From Podospora bellae-mahoneyi (taxonomy: Eukaryota > Ascomycota > Sordariomycetes > Sordariales > Podosporaceae): a DNA stretch of 64,000 nucleotides. The notes beneath the pieces are model-generated. The model did not search any database. It had not been told where the DNA came from and worked only from the letters and a program-made list of their open reading frames with translations. The DNA is taken from NCBI RefSeq assembly GCF_035222275.1, contig NW_026946359.1, positions 4,030,001-4,094,000 of the forward strand, given 5' to 3'. Shown here in pieces: positions 46,263 through 58,196 of this stretch. How positions within the stretch are numbered: the stretch's first letter is position 1; the number at the start of each line of letters is the position of its first letter. Made by a program: the position numbers and the translations under genes.

Positions 46263-46856
46263 TTAACGTGACGAAGCCAATGTCCACAAACCCCCTATTA
46301 TCCAGCTGGCAGCCTTCCATGACCCCCATAGAAACGCCACACCCAGCACGCCCAATAGCACCACCACAATACTCCTAATCTCAAACGCCTCGGCAACCTC
46401 CATCTTCATCAATTTCTTCTGCTTGCTGTGGTAGAAGTCTTCCTTCTCCTGCCCGGAACTAACGGCGGGTGTCTGAGGGTTGCTGATGGGGAATGGCTTT
46501 CCATTCTCGTCTACAGCTACATACTCGTACTGTTTGTATCTGTAAACAATCCGGTGCAACCACTCGGGCATGCGACTTTCTGAGTCTGAGGCGTGGTAAT
46601 GCCGCCTCAGGGCCGAGTTACGCGTGTCGACAAGAAATAAGGAGATGAGGAAAGTGGTGAATATGATTGGTGTCATGATTAACTTGAAAAGCAATTAGTA
46701 CAAGCTGATACCCGAGAGGCTGATGAACCTGAATGTAAAGGGGTACATTAGGGTTTCACATACCTTGTATAATGACGACTGGTCTCCGACTTTAACATCA
46801 GCCTGATTGAACTTGGCGCTGGCGGCCCGAACGGGGGCTGGTGTGGAGGTTGACAT
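46263..46856 (-). CDS. Small two-TM membrane protein, conserved hypothetical
   Basis: CDS complement(join(46263..46682,46764..46856)), 170 aa. The intron 46683-46763 has donor GTATGT, branch GTACTAATT and acceptor TTCAAG, and joins DQSSLYK to LIMTPIIF. Starting at MSTSTPAPVRAAS, it has TM1 at about 32-48 (LIMTPIIFTTFLISLFLV), a basic/aromatic loop (HRIVYRYKQYEYVAVDENG), a Lys-rich stretch, and TM2 at about 130-155 (SIVVVLLGVLGVAFLWGSW). It has no signal-peptide cleavage site. Location and role unknown; an ER or mitochondrial membrane is possible. It lies convergent with the pseudogene, 91 bp apart. Confidence 0.78.
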
Positions 46857-47511
46857 TTTATCGGTCTTTGTTTGCTGGGGCTAACTGCTGAGGAAGATTT
46901 GGTGAAGGGATTGTTGTGTTGGAGAGTCGTCTGAAGGCTTGAGGTGGTGAAGATATGGGCCTGAGTTGCCAAGGCGTGAGTACGTAGAGAACGTGGCTGT
47001 GACGCGGCTCGACTCCTGTCAAACCGATTGAAGCGACGCAAGTAAGTTGCCGACGGTTTTGTGCTATCAAAGGCCAACTGTAACGCTTTAATCGACGTTT
47101 CGTGTAACCCAGGTAGTTCCATCGATTAAGGCCAATACCCCAGAGTGCCGTACTCTCGGCAACTGCTGTCCTAATTCCGATGGAGGATGAGAAGTCAAAG
47201 TCGATGTTGTAGTGCATGTATATAGCTCATCAGCCCCAGTTGTTCTACCCACCGACGTTCGGAATACCCATACCCACCATCACCTATGACCGGAAACGCA
47301 TTTGTTCTCGAAGACTCTTGGTAGCTCTGTTCGTCATGACGGGTTGACTGCCCCACCATAAATTAGACGATCACCCCTCCATGCCCCTCACTCGAAAGTA
47401 GATCGGGTATCACCGGGTTTGCAACCTCAGTCAGATATGATGGTGGAAAACATCAGCTTTTGAATTGTTCCATTTTGTACATTTTTACTGATATTGACTC
47501 CAATCTGTCAT
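46857..47511. other. Intergenic region
   Basis: The promoter of the small membrane protein gene and 3' flank of the RidA-family gene. Nothing else was recognised. Confidence 0.5.
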
Positions 47512-48060
47512 TTAAGGGAGAGCGATGCACTCAATCTCGACATCAACGCCCTTGGGGAGCTGCTTGACGGCAACGCAGCTTCTGGCGGGCTTGTGAGTGA
47601 ACCACTTGGCATACTCCTCGTTCATAGACTGCATTTTAATTTAGCAAACGCCGTCACTCGATGATCGGAAACTTCGGGTGCTTACGGCAAAGTTGGCCAT
47701 GTCGGTCAAGAAAACATTGACCTTGACAACCTTCCCGATGGAGGAGCCAGCCTCCTCGAGAACGGCCTTGATGTTGGCGATGCAAGCACCGGTCTTCTCC
47801 TGGATACTGCCCTCAACGAGGTTGCCCTGGGCGTCGCAGGGAATCTGGCCGGAGCAGTAGATGGTGGTAGGGGTCTTGATGGCCTGGGACTGTATATATT
47901 AAGTTAGGAGATGCTTTGACTATGTCAGCTCTCAAAGGTAGTCATACGTAAGGGCCAGCGACTATGGTCATGTCAGTCAAGGATCAAGGGAGATGGTAGC
48001 TAGTGAGCAGAAGAACGTACCCGGGGCGGCCTTGTCGGTGTAGACGGGAGTGGCAGACAT
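47512..48060 (-). CDS. RidA/YjgF/UK114-family enamine-imine deaminase
   Basis: Hydrolyses reactive 2-aminoacrylate-type enamines from PLP enzymes, protecting isoleucine and related pathways (yeast Mmf1/Hmf1). CDS complement(join(47512..47628,47686..47889,47948..47961,48021..48060)), 124 aa, with three introns and a 14-nt exon (VAGPY). The exon joins are in frame: [28 protein letters not shown], then [15 protein letters not shown]. Motifs: GPYSQAI near the N-terminus, [22 protein letters not shown], and the C-terminal [23 protein letters not shown], which carries the substrate-binding Arg (R in PARS). No clear mitochondrial presequence, so the cytosolic form is likelier. Divergent from PMT4. 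Confidence 0.93.
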
Positions 48061-49262
48061 GTTGTGGATGAGTCTTGGGAGTGTCCTTTTGGGAGAAACT
48101 TGAGAAAAGACAGAAAGGGATCTTCTGGCAGCAATTACAAACATTGATTGAGACAGTGGGTTTTCTTGACAGTGAAATTGGCGATTGGCTTTTTGATGGA
48201 CTCCTTCCCCGCGCTCCGTTCTTCGGACTATGGTAGTCAACCCCGCAGCCCGGGCCGTTGTTAAGCTCTGGCAGATGCGGATGTGGCCGTCCCAGGGTCT
48301 CATATCGTCAATATAGAGAATGCACTTTATCCTCGCACCTTGAATGGAGCCTACCTACGTACCCAGGCAAGTGGAACAGTCCAAATTACCCAGACACTCA
48401 AAAGAGCATTTGTAGATGGCGCCCACCAACCTCAGGTACTAAAAGATTCCTGTGCCTACCTTAAAAACCAACTCGGTGCCCCAGACATGATGAATACCTC
48501 GTGATGGACGCGGGTTTCAGATGCCTGGGGTTTCTCCATGTAGTTCTTTCTTGGATATCTCTCGTCTCATCAGAAAAGACCAGATATGCAGATATGTGGC
48601 TGAGGTAGTGAATACTAGCTACGGAGTACTGTGTTTCTTGGGCACTTTTGATGGTGACGTTTCCCGGTAGCAGCTGCAGGCGGGGCTTGGCATCTCGAGC
48701 TCGGGCCTGGGTGCCGGGTTGCGCCAAGTGGCCAGAAAAAGTTACCCCCCTGCACCCAGAGAATGATGGCGGTGTCCTCAGCCCTGCCGGAGGGAGGGAG
48801 GCTTTAAGGGGTTGTCAAGCAATTTGTTGCCATCTGCATCTTGTCTTCTCTTTGCGCAAGCAACCTTTTGCCATTGGCCCTTCGCATTTCAATCTTCTTC
48901 TACTCTCTTTAAAGTTCCCTTGGTTTTTGTCTTCGTCTTCTTCACTTTAAACTGCCATTGGATTCGGCATTAGGGCACTTATACTCGCGGTGTTGCTGGT
49001 GAGGTAAGTTTAGGTGGCTTCCTCCGTCTCCCGCCGTCTGGCATCCAATGTTTGGTAATCGCCGTCCGGCTTGCTCCATCCTGCAATTCCAGTGCTCTCA
49101 GATGCCAGCTATATATCTGCTTATCTTTGAAAGCCTGGGTGAGCTCAGGACTTATTTCTTGCCCTCACCATCGCAACCATCAACGGCGCTCCAGGCAATC
49201 ATTAGCTAACACTTTTCTTGTCTTCGCAGCCCGACCTTTGAAACTGACCACCACCGTCCATC
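48061..49262. promoter_or_regulatory. Divergent promoter region, RidA-family gene / PMT4
   Basis: 1.2 kb between the divergent starts. It includes the leader intron of PMT4 (separate entry). No gene in it. Confidence 0.5.
49004..49229 (+). other. Predicted 5' UTR intron of PMT4
   Basis: Donor GTAAGT at 49004, textbook branch GCTAAC at 49205-49210, and acceptor TCTTCGCAG at 49229, 33 nt before the ATG. All three signals are near consensus for filamentous fungi. Confidence 0.7.
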
Positions 49263-51700
49263 ATGGCTACAACAGCCCCCCAGGGCACCTTGCGCCAGCG
49301 TAGCGTAGCTGGTAGCAAGAAGAACAAAGATGGCGCCTCCTCCGATGTTGAGCTCGACAAGCTCGTAAAGGCCGCCAACCAGCGCCCAAAGGCTGTCTCG
49401 GAGAACGATCACAGGATCGCCTTCTTCATCATCACCATCGTGGCCTTCATCACCAGATTCTGGGGCATTAGCCACCCCAACGAGGTTGTTTTTGACGAGG
49501 TACACTTCGGAAAGGTATGATGCCCTTTCCCTTGCGCCTTGGGCGACAGTCACGCTGACATCTGCCGCGGTTTATAGTTCGCCTCGTACTATCTCGAAAA
49601 GACCTACTTCTTCGACGTGCACCCTCCGTTCGGCAAGCTCCTCTTTGCCTTTGTTGGCTGGCTGGTTGGCTTCGATGGCCACTTTCACTTCGAGAACATT
49701 GGCGACTCCTACATTGCGAACAAGGTTCCCTACGTGGCCTTCCGCTCCCTCCCTGCACTCCTTGGCGCCTTGACCGTCTCGATGGTATACCTTATCATGT
49801 GGGAGTCTGGGTACAGCCTTCCCGCCTGCATTCTTGCCGCTGGCTTGGTTCTGCTCGACAACGCCCATATTGGCCAAACACGCCTGATTCTTCTCGATGC
49901 CACCCTCGTGTTTGCCATGGCCTGCAGCTTGCTCTGCTATATCAAGTTCTACAAGTTGCGCCATGAGCCCTTCTCAAGGAAGTGGTGGAAGTGGCTGATC
50001 CTCACTGGATTTGCCCTTTCCTGCGATATCTCGACCAAATACGTTGGTCTTTTCGCCTTCATCACCATTGGTTCTGCTGTTGTCATTGAGCTTTGGGACT
50101 TGCTGGATATTAAGAGGCCTGGTGGAGCTCTGACCTTGGCTCAGTTCGGCAAGCACTTTGCTGCTAGAGCTTTCGGCTTGATCTTCCTGCCCTTCCTCTT
50201 TTACCTCTTCTGGTTCCAGGTTCACTTCACCATTCTCACCCGCTCTGGCCCCGGTGATGATTTCATGACCCCCGAGTTTCAGGAGACCCTGAGCGACAAC
50301 ATCATGCTCAGCAACGCCATCACCATTGACTATTACGACACCATCTCGATCAAGCACAAGGAGACCAAGGCTTACCTTCACAGCCACCCGGAGCGTTATC
50401 CTCTGCGGTATGACGATGGCCGTGTTTCCAGCCAGGGTCAGCAGGTCACTGGTTACCCATTCAATGACACCAACAACTATTGGCAGATTCTCCCCGCTGG
50501 TGCCGATGACAAGCAGCTCAATCGTCACATCAAGAATCACGACCTCATCAGACTCCGTCATGTTGTTACCGACACCATTCTCTTGTCCCACGACGTTGCC
50601 TCGCCATACTTCCCTACCAACCAGGAGTTCACTACAGTCTCGCTTGCGGACGCCTATGGTGACAGGGCTGCTGACACTCTCTTCGAAGTACGCATTGAGC
50701 ATGGCAAACCTAACCAGGAATGGAAGACTATCTCGGGCCACTTCAAGCTGATCCACAACCCAAGCAAGGTTGCCATGTGGACTCACACCAAGCCTCTTCC
50801 TGAATGGGCTTTCAAGCAGCAAGAAATCAACGGCAACAAGCAAATCGCACCAAGTTCCAATGTCTGGCTTGTTGAGGACATTTCTTCTCTGCCCGCCGAC
50901 CACCCGCGCCGCGCCAAGGTAGCAAAGAAGGTCAAGACTTTGCCCTTCTTGCGCAAGTGGTTTGAGCTGCAAAGGTCCATGTTCTGGCACAACAACCAGC
51001 TGACGGCCAGCCACCCCTACGCTTCGCTCCCCTACTCTTGGCCTTTCCTGCTCCGCGGTGTCAGCTTCTGGACACAGAATGATACTCGTCAGCAAATCTA
51101 CTTCCTTGGCAACCCAATCGGTTGGTGGATTGCCAGCAGTGTCCTGGCCATCTATGCCGGCATCATCTTGGCCGACCAGTTCTCACTGCGCCGTGGCATG
51201 GATGCTTTGGATCACCGTAAGTCTTGATCTCTATTTCGAATCCGAGTTACGGCGGCTAACAATCGCTAGGTTCTCGCTCCCGCCTGTACAACTCCACGGG
51301 TTTCTTCTTCCTTGCCTGGGCTACCCATTACTTCCCCTTTTATGTCATGGGTCGTCAGCTCTTCCTTCATCACTATCTCCCCGCACATCTAGCATCTGCC
51401 CTTGTCACGGGTGCGCTGGTTGAGTTCATCTTCAGCCAGGACGCCGTGGAGCACGAGGTGGTCCATCAAGCCGCTAAGGCCGGCAAGAAGAGCCAGACTC
51501 CTAAGCACCACTTGACGGCCCGCGAGCGTTTTGCCGGCCAGAGTTTGTTCGGGTCATGGGTTGCCACCGGTGTCATTCTCACCTTGGTTGCCGCGGGCTG
51601 GTACTTCTTCTTGCCTTTGACCTACGGCTACCCCGGCCTGACGGTGGAGCAAGTTATCCGGAGAAAGTGGCTGGGTTATGATCTTCACTTTGCCAAATAG
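49263..51700 (+). CDS. PMT4: Protein O-mannosyltransferase, PMT4 subfamily
   Basis: Transfers mannose from dolichyl-phosphate-mannose to Ser/Thr of secretory and membrane proteins in the ER; needed for wall integrity. CDS join(49263..49514,49578..51216,51270..51700), 773 aa. Introns are GTATGA...TTATAG and GTAAGT...CGCTAG, both in frame ([21 protein letters not shown]). Motifs: [30 protein letters not shown] (the catalytic Asp-Glu pair) at about 73-103. The MIR region has LHSHPERYPLRYDDGRVSSQGQQVTGY; this wording is the PMT4/POMT1 type rather than PMT1 or PMT2. About ten hydrophobic segments are spread across both ends. PMT4 enzymes act as homodimers on membrane-anchored clients, such as Ser/Thr-rich stems. 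Confidence 0.94.
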
Positions 51701-53555
51701 GGGTGAAGGAGTCATAAAAAAGAGTTTCCGGCATTTCTTAGACCATCTGCATAGTTGACTTGAGAAGGGGATTGTGAAATGAAGCTGTACGATTTGAAGA
51801 TTCTCTGATTTGCGCGTCTTAAAGGGAGCAAGGAGGCTACAGCCAGTTTGGGGAGTACCGGTGGGCGGTTGGGGGGGGGATTCTCTGGGGCATGGGGGAT
51901 ATAAAAGTCTTAATCTTTGCCAGTTCACTGTGTTATAGATCATGAATCACATCCGTTGTTTGCACAAAGCCTGTTTGTTTCTGCGAAATACGGTTTGTAT
52001 TATGGTTCTCCATTGGCTAGCGGTTGCTTAAACCGTCCCAGCCTTGCTCTCAAGCAACGCAGTTAGCTCTGCCGGATTTCTCGGATATGGTGCCTACTAG
52101 ACATGGCGCATTAGTACCCTGGGCGAGAGAGATATTCCCAATACCAGATGCCAGTCAGGAACAAGACCAAAAGACTTTCTTCAGAAACCCAGATTATAAG
52201 CATAACCAAGCACACCGCCCCTAACTGCCCCCCCTCCACCCGCCCCGCAAGCATATGACGATGCAAGCGTTGTCTCCGGTTAGGAAACATGGGCGAATAA
52301 AGGAGTTGAAAAGCAGCGGCGACGAGGGGGTTCATACGGCTCTTCCTATTACTGAGATAAAGGGTTGTAGCAGGCGCTACATAGATCATCATGGAAGTCT
52401 TGTTGGTGTTGTCTCCTGAGGGGCGCTGGTGTTGAGGCAGATAAGGCAGAGTGGGAGGAACATACCGTTGACTTCAAAACTGTTGGCTGCGTTCGTTGGT
52501 TACTTGATGTTCCGCCGAAACGACCGCCCAAGCAGCCAGCCCCAATATTTTCTTTCGAGTATATCGCCGGTATCAATTGCTTCGTGTTTCGTTTAATTGA
52601 GAGGTTGCGTGCAACGAAAGATTTGGACCGGTGGTGGGCGGTGCGTTTCGCTTCACAGGACGTCGGTGGTTGTTGCAGGAAGAATTTGAAGCAGAGAGCA
52701 AGGAAAATATTTTTAGTTTTCTTGACCCCAGCTCTGGCTCCACCCAAAGCATATGTCCGGGTAGGCCAGAGGGTTAGGGTTCGCTGCTCGCAGTGGAACC
52801 TCATCAATATCACAAGGCTATTTTGCGATGCCAAGGTCCCAACACAACATGATTGCGGACACAACAACTTTCTGGAGACTCAGATCCGTTTTCAAGCCGA
52901 ATTCCCCTCTGGTGGGTTGTGTTGCAAGTGCCCGGGAGCCGGCTCAAAACGATGGCCGGCCGGACAAACTGTTCGCCCACGCCGCCAGCCTTGACGATTC
53001 AAACACTCTCCGAAGCACACCAGACCGTGCGATATGTCTCTTGTACTCGAGTTGACAAAATGGTGTTTCTGAAACCGGGGCATAATCCATACCAATGGCG
53101 TCAAGGCTGGAAAGGAGCAACCGCTCTAGACCAAGCGGTGGTCTCCCACTTCAGACGGAATTCGGAGCAAGACGGACATATCAAGACAATATCTGTTAAG
53201 AACTCCTCGCTAGGACAGGCGTTGAACAGGATGGCTCCATTTGCACTTGGGAGGCTGCAACTGCATGTACATGCACACAACCGCAGTTCGGCACATCCGT
53301 CTGGTGAGTCCTATGAGGCAAAGAGACCCTCGCCAATCATCGCATTTGCCGAAGGTCAAGGGGCTGAACGGCACGGGGAATTCTGCGACGCGGCGAGGTA
53401 GCATCTCAGGAATATATCGATCCTGGATCCACGAACACTTTTGAGCCACCTTTTTTCTTATTTTACCTTTCCAGCAAATAAGTGCTTGAGTCCTACCGCT
53501 ATTTCGACAACGCCCTCACAACAATAACACACGATAGCAGTAGTAACTTCGCCAA
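51701..53555. other. Intergenic region, 1.85 kb
   Basis: The 3' flank of PMT4 and upstream region of the P450. A GGGTTAGGGTT word (telomere-like, two partial units) lies at about 52768-52779. No gene was recognised. Confidence 0.5.
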
Positions 53556-55312
53556 ATGGATCTTTTCAGGACCTTACCTGTCCGCTCCATTTCGGTTGTC
53601 TCCCTGACGACTGCGTATCTGGCGTCATCAGGCAAACTACCCATATGGCCCCAATGGAGCCTGGTACCGTCATTTCTCGCTCTTTGGAGTCTTCAATTCT
53701 CCTTCTGGCTTATATGGGTACTCTTTCTCTACAATAGTCTGTTTTCTCCCTTTCAAGACTTGCCCACGCCTGACGGCAAACATTGGCTCTTTGGCCATTT
53801 CCCCATCATCAAGAAGTTTCCGACAGGGAAACCTATGATTGAGTGGTGCGTGTTCTCTCTACAACAACGTCCCATGTACGATCGGTTGTTGACTGTTAAT
53901 GCAGGGTGAACACACTCCCGAATGACGGCCTGATTAGATATTTTGGTCTCTTCAACCAAGAGAGGCTGCTCCCTACAAACCCCAAGGTATTGACCGAGCT
54001 TCTTACCACCAAAAACTATGACTTCCAAAAGCCCTCTTCATGGCGATGGCTCATCGGCCGTAAGCTCGGTATCGGGCTTTTGTTGGCTGAAGGCGACGAA
54101 CATAAAGTGCAGCGGAGGAATCTGAATCCAGCATTCCACTTCCGCCACATCAAGAATCTGTATCCTATTTTTTGGAGTAAATCCAAGGAGGGTGTGGAGG
54201 CCTTGACCAAGAAAGTCCTGAGCGAGAAGAAGTCCAACGGGTCATCGGGACCCAAGGACCAAGAAGAAAGCCGTACGGCTGTCGTCGAGGTCGGAAACTG
54301 GGCCTCTAGAATTGCACTCGACATTATCGGAGTCACCGGTCTCGGTCGTGACTTTGGCGCCATCTCAGATCCAGGGAACGAACTCAACCAGACCTACCAA
54401 AATCTTTTTTCTCCCAGCAAGCAAAGCCAAACGCTCGGTATGCTTAACCTCATCTTCCCGGCCCGTCTAGTCCAACTCCTTCCTGTTCAACGCAACGCAG
54501 ACATTTTGGAAGCCGCCCGCTATATAAGGAACGTCTGCCATGACCTCATCCGAGCCAAGAAAGAAAAGCAAGAACGGAAAGAGTCCCTCGGCGACGACAT
54601 CCTCTCCACCGCCATCGAATCCGGTGCTTTCAGCGACGATAACCTTGTTGACCAACTCATGACCTTCCTCGCTGCCGGCCACGAAACCACCGCGTCTGCC
54701 ATGACATGGGCCATCTACCTCCTTTCAAAGAACCCCGAGATCCAATCCCGCCTCCGCGCCGAAGTCCGTTCCCGCCTCCCCTCCCTTGCAGATGATTCCT
54801 CCCAAGAAATCACCAGCGTCGACATCGACTCCATGACCTATCTCAACGCGGTTTGCTCTGAAGTCCTTCGGTATTTCCCCCCTGCTCCCGTCACCATCCG
54901 GGTAGCTGCCTGCGACACCTCGATCCAGGGCCGGCACATACCCAAGGGAACTCAGTTCATGATCATCCCTTGGGCAATCAACAAGTCCGAAGCCCTTTGG
55001 GGGTCTGACGCAAGGGAGTTCAAACCTGACCGCTGGGTGCCAAAGGACGAGACGGATAAGAGTGCCGCCAGTGGAGGGGCGACGTCGAACTATGCGTTCC
55101 TGACTTTCTTGCATGGGCCGAGGAGTTGTATCGGGCAGCAGTTTGCCAAGGCGGAGTTTGCGTGTATGTTGGCTACGTGGGTTGGGAGGTTCGAGATGGA
55201 GCTGGAGAATAAGGAGGAGGAGGATGAGGAGAAGATTAGTATCAAGAGCACGCTCACGGCGAGGCCGGAGAAGGGGTTGTTTGTGAGGTTAAAGGTGGTG
55301 GACGGGTGGTAG
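53556..55312 (+). CDS. Cytochrome P450 monooxygenase (CYP4/CYP3-like clan, fungal)
   Basis: An ER-anchored haem monooxygenase. CDS join(53556..53845,53905..55312), 565 aa. The intron 53846-53904 has donor GTGCGT and acceptor ATGCAG, and joins PMIEW to VNTLPNDG. The N-terminus has one or two hydrophobic segments (residues about 35-65), then the proline hinge (LPTPDGKHWLFGHFP). The oxygen-binding helix I motif AGHETT is at about 353-358. ExxR lies in CSEVLRYFPPAP, and PERF-like FKPDRW follows. The haem-binding loop is FLHGPRSCIGQQFAKAEF with the axial Cys at about residue 505. All essential motifs are intact. Neighbours are not biosynthetic, so the substrate cannot be guessed. I cannot name the CYP family with confidence. 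Confidence 0.92.
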
Positions 55313-55803
55313 ATTGGCTTTGCCTTTTGTCTTTCACGATGGTCGGAAGCAATTTGTGATAGCTGAAGTTTTCTCTTTGTTGAATTTTGGGTTATATTTC
55401 TGTGAAGCGTGGATAGTGGGTGCAATAGCCAGGCCATATCCTTTTAAACCTACCTTGGTCATATATCTTTGATGTCAGGGCTTCATCTCTTTATCACTTG
55501 GACCCTGCCTCGGATCATGTCAAAAAATAGTTACAACAGCCAACCCATCTACCTTCTTCGCCAACTCATCCGCCCCATTCAACACCGCACTATAGTTCGA
55601 GTCTGCTTACTACTCGCACATTCAACGCCAGATGCTTATCAAACAAATTCACCTGCCTCAATGCCACCTTCAACATTTCCATCAACATTAAGCCCCAACC
55701 CCAGTGCCTTTTGCCCACGTACACAAGTGCCTCTCGACTTACACCGCCCCAGGTATCATACCACATGTCATAACACACTACAGTCACGTTCATAATAAGA
55801 GAC

Positions 55804-55878
55804 ACGCATATGGTCACATCTTTACATATCTCTTCGCATATCTCTTCACATATATCTTGGCGTATCTCTTTCATACAT
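55804..55878. repeat. Imperfect CATATCTCTTC-type short tandem repeat
   Basis: About six degenerate units around CATATCTCTTC, including a GCATATCTC / ACATATATC alternation. A likely decayed microsatellite inside the AT-rich block. Confidence 0.7.
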
Positions 55879-56100
55879 AACATTACAAAACCAATAGAGA
55901 ATTAGCACTGGCTCTCGTCAATAGCGTCACACAATCCATCACATTGGATGGTACCGCGCTGGTCTGCTATACCAGAACCTACTACAGCACATTAAGTAGC
56001 CCGCCGCAAGCTATAAAACGTTCTCCTAATATATCATCTGGCACCCGTCATCTTGACTGTGTACTATTGTGTCTTTATGTGATGATGCTAAAGGCATTAA

Positions 56101-56226
56101 TAGCTCAGACTGTCTCTCAAAAAGCTTAGATATAAAAAGCACCCATCAAAAGCCCTTTTATTCATGGCAAGATTTCTTCTTATCATGTATAAAATATGCA
56201 TTTCACAACTACTTATCGTGTTAGAG
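56101..56226. repeat. Degenerate dispersed repeat, copy A
   Basis: Opens TAGCTCAGACTGTCTCTCAA and continues AAAGCTTAGATAT. Copy C (56854-57014) has the same order TAGCTCAGACAG...AAAGCTTGGATAT, followed by the same CATTTCACAACNNCTTAT element. Differences are mostly transitions. Confidence 0.65.
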
Positions 56227-56606
56227 TGCAGGATACTTCAGACAGTAGCCATGGAAAAGTAACAAATCCTCAACATTTTAAGTGTCTTGAGGTTTCATAG
56301 ATGTCTTTAAAATATAGTAGACATAAGGAACTTGGACAATCAAATCATAGTTCGGATCATATGACAAGATACCTTTGACTGTGCTTGCCTATAGAAGGCA
56401 GGAGCTTTGCTCCTGCCTCTCGTCCTCTGTTTGTGTCTCCGGAAAAAGAGGAAATGCTGCAGATAAAGAATCGGGGAAATAGGTATCCAGAGAGCTATTT
56501 GTCACCAAGAATCCTACCTGTATCAGCTTTTAGTTATAGTAAGCAGAGCAAAGTTCCAGCTACAGCTTCATATTTATTTCACCCGCCCGTAACTTTATGG
56601 AGCCTC

Positions 56607-56746
56607 GCTTCAATCAAGACTCTATCAAAGACTCTTTAACTTTCACCAAGACTTCTTTTATTCAAGCATAACATATTCATTTCGGAACCACTTGTGCAGG
56701 TGTTATATTTACTTGCACATTTCATTGCCTAGCAATAAGCCTATTC
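56607..56746. repeat. Degenerate dispersed repeat, copy B
   Basis: Aligns along its length to copy C: shared ACTCTATC, AAAGACTCTTT, TTATTCAAGCATAA, TGCAGG, ACTTGCACA and TTCATTGCC blocks in the same order and spacing. Substitutions are mostly C/T or G/A. Confidence 0.75.
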
Positions 56747-56853
56747 TTATTTACTCTTTATAAAGACCTATCAATAGAAAAGATGTCTTTTAAAAATATT
56801 ATGGGCTTAAGTAGCCCAGACTATAAGAAAAATAGCTCGGATTATGTCAAAAT

Positions 56854-57014
56854 TTAGCTCAGACAGCTCATAAAAAAGCTTGGATATCAAAACTCTATCG
56901 AAAGACTCTTTCATTTTCACCTAGAATTCTCTTATTCAAGCATAAAACGTGAATTTCACAACCGCTTATGCAGGAGTCATACTCACTTGCACAGTTCATT
57001 GCCCTGGCAACAGG
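56854..57014. repeat. Degenerate dispersed repeat, copy C
   Basis: The best-preserved copy, GC-richest of the three. Shares its 5' part with copy A and its 3' part with copy B. Likely one end of an old transposable element, but no terminal repeat or coding remnant was seen. Confidence 0.7.
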
Positions 57015-57314
57015 AACATGTTTGTTTGCTCCTCCTTTAGCCCTATTCCTGGGGGCGTGACCTTGGCTACTCCTTGGCCCCCTTGCTTAAATAACAAAAA
57101 GAACAGTGCATCATGCGTGCTGCAGTGGAAATGACATCTGGAAGCACCGGTGGACAAAAATTCTTTGTGGATTGTCAGCAATTGCCCCCGGGGGCCGTAG
57201 GTTGCATGTGTATAAATTGTAAAGATGGGCGCGCATGTGGGTGAAGGTGCCCATTTCTGGAGTGGAGTGGTGTGGGAACAATGCAGTCATGATGCAGATG
57301 TGCAGCCTGGGTGT

Positions 57315-57396
57315 TGATGCGGCTCTCTAATCTGGTTGTATGATGCGGTCCTTGTGATGCGGCTCTGTGATACGGCTCTGTGATGTGGCTCCCTGA
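57315..57396. repeat. Imperfect TGATGCGGCTCTG short tandem repeat
   Basis: Five to six units of about 13 bp (TGATGCGGCTCTG, TGATACGGCTCTG, TGATGTGGCTCCC and variants). The variants differ by C/T and G/A transitions. Confidence 0.8.
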
Positions 57397-58196
57397 TCCC
57401 ACAACGCAGGGCATGTAGTCAAAATAAGGTTGATGATAGCATCAGATCAAGAGGCTGGAGGGAGTGTAACTTGCACAGTGTGGCAAGTAACGAAGGTAAA
57501 ATGGAAAGCGAAGCGTCGTGGGTACTTTGTGCCTCCAGGATCGGAAGAATCTTCATCGTTGGTTGATAAAAACGGGATGGACTGCAGCTCTGTGGTGGAA
57601 CTATGAAGATCAGTCGGTGGGTGTTAGTGCCGTAAACACTGAAGAAAAGGATTATTTTGAATGATCGGAGGTTTAAGCTGATGTACCGTTATGCCGAGCC
57701 TTCGTGGGGGTAGGATGGGCCGGGTACCTGACGCCGACGTGGTTGTGAATAGCGTCAACAATAGTAGGGTGTGATGTGTGATGCGGGTTCCCAGCCGCCT
57801 TCTTTTTGCCATGGCGGTAGCTTTTTTGTCAAAACGGGAAGAGGCACGGCAAAGGTGCTTGATTTGTCCATTTTCTACATGCCACACCACCGTACAAGAG
57901 CCATGAGAAGTATATATCAAGATGCCTTAACTTGAACCCAACCCAAACACCACCGCCCATATTCCCGCCGTAACTCCTTGCCTGCTTCCTGAAACTCATC
58001 TCCAAGCATTAAATCAAGTGTACACGCCATATCCCGGTCTCCTGTGTTGAGCCACCCATTGCATTAACCTTATCCACCAGGCAAACACGGCCTGAGGGTA
58101 GAAGTTGGACTAAAAAAGTACAGAGTAATACAACCTCCCACCGAAGAATCGAACAAAGCATCTTTACACAAGCATTGACAAAAGAAAATAACAAGA

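Larger units (their letters stand above)
55313..58196. other. AT-rich gene-free region with repeat relics
   Basis: 2.9 kb with no gene. Composition turns markedly AT-rich from about 55,460 to 57,000, and degenerate repeat copies lie in it (separate entries). The short-period imperfect repeats at 55804-55878 and 57315-57396 are also here. Confidence 0.65.

Noticed and set aside
49974-51095. A 373-codon open frame on the - strand opposite PMT4
   Set aside because: Antisense shadow of a strongly conserved coding sequence; no recognisable domain.
53556-55312. Biosynthetic gene cluster around the P450
   Set aside because: Neighbours are PMT4, RidA and gene-free DNA; no backbone enzyme, transporter or cluster regulator is adjacent.
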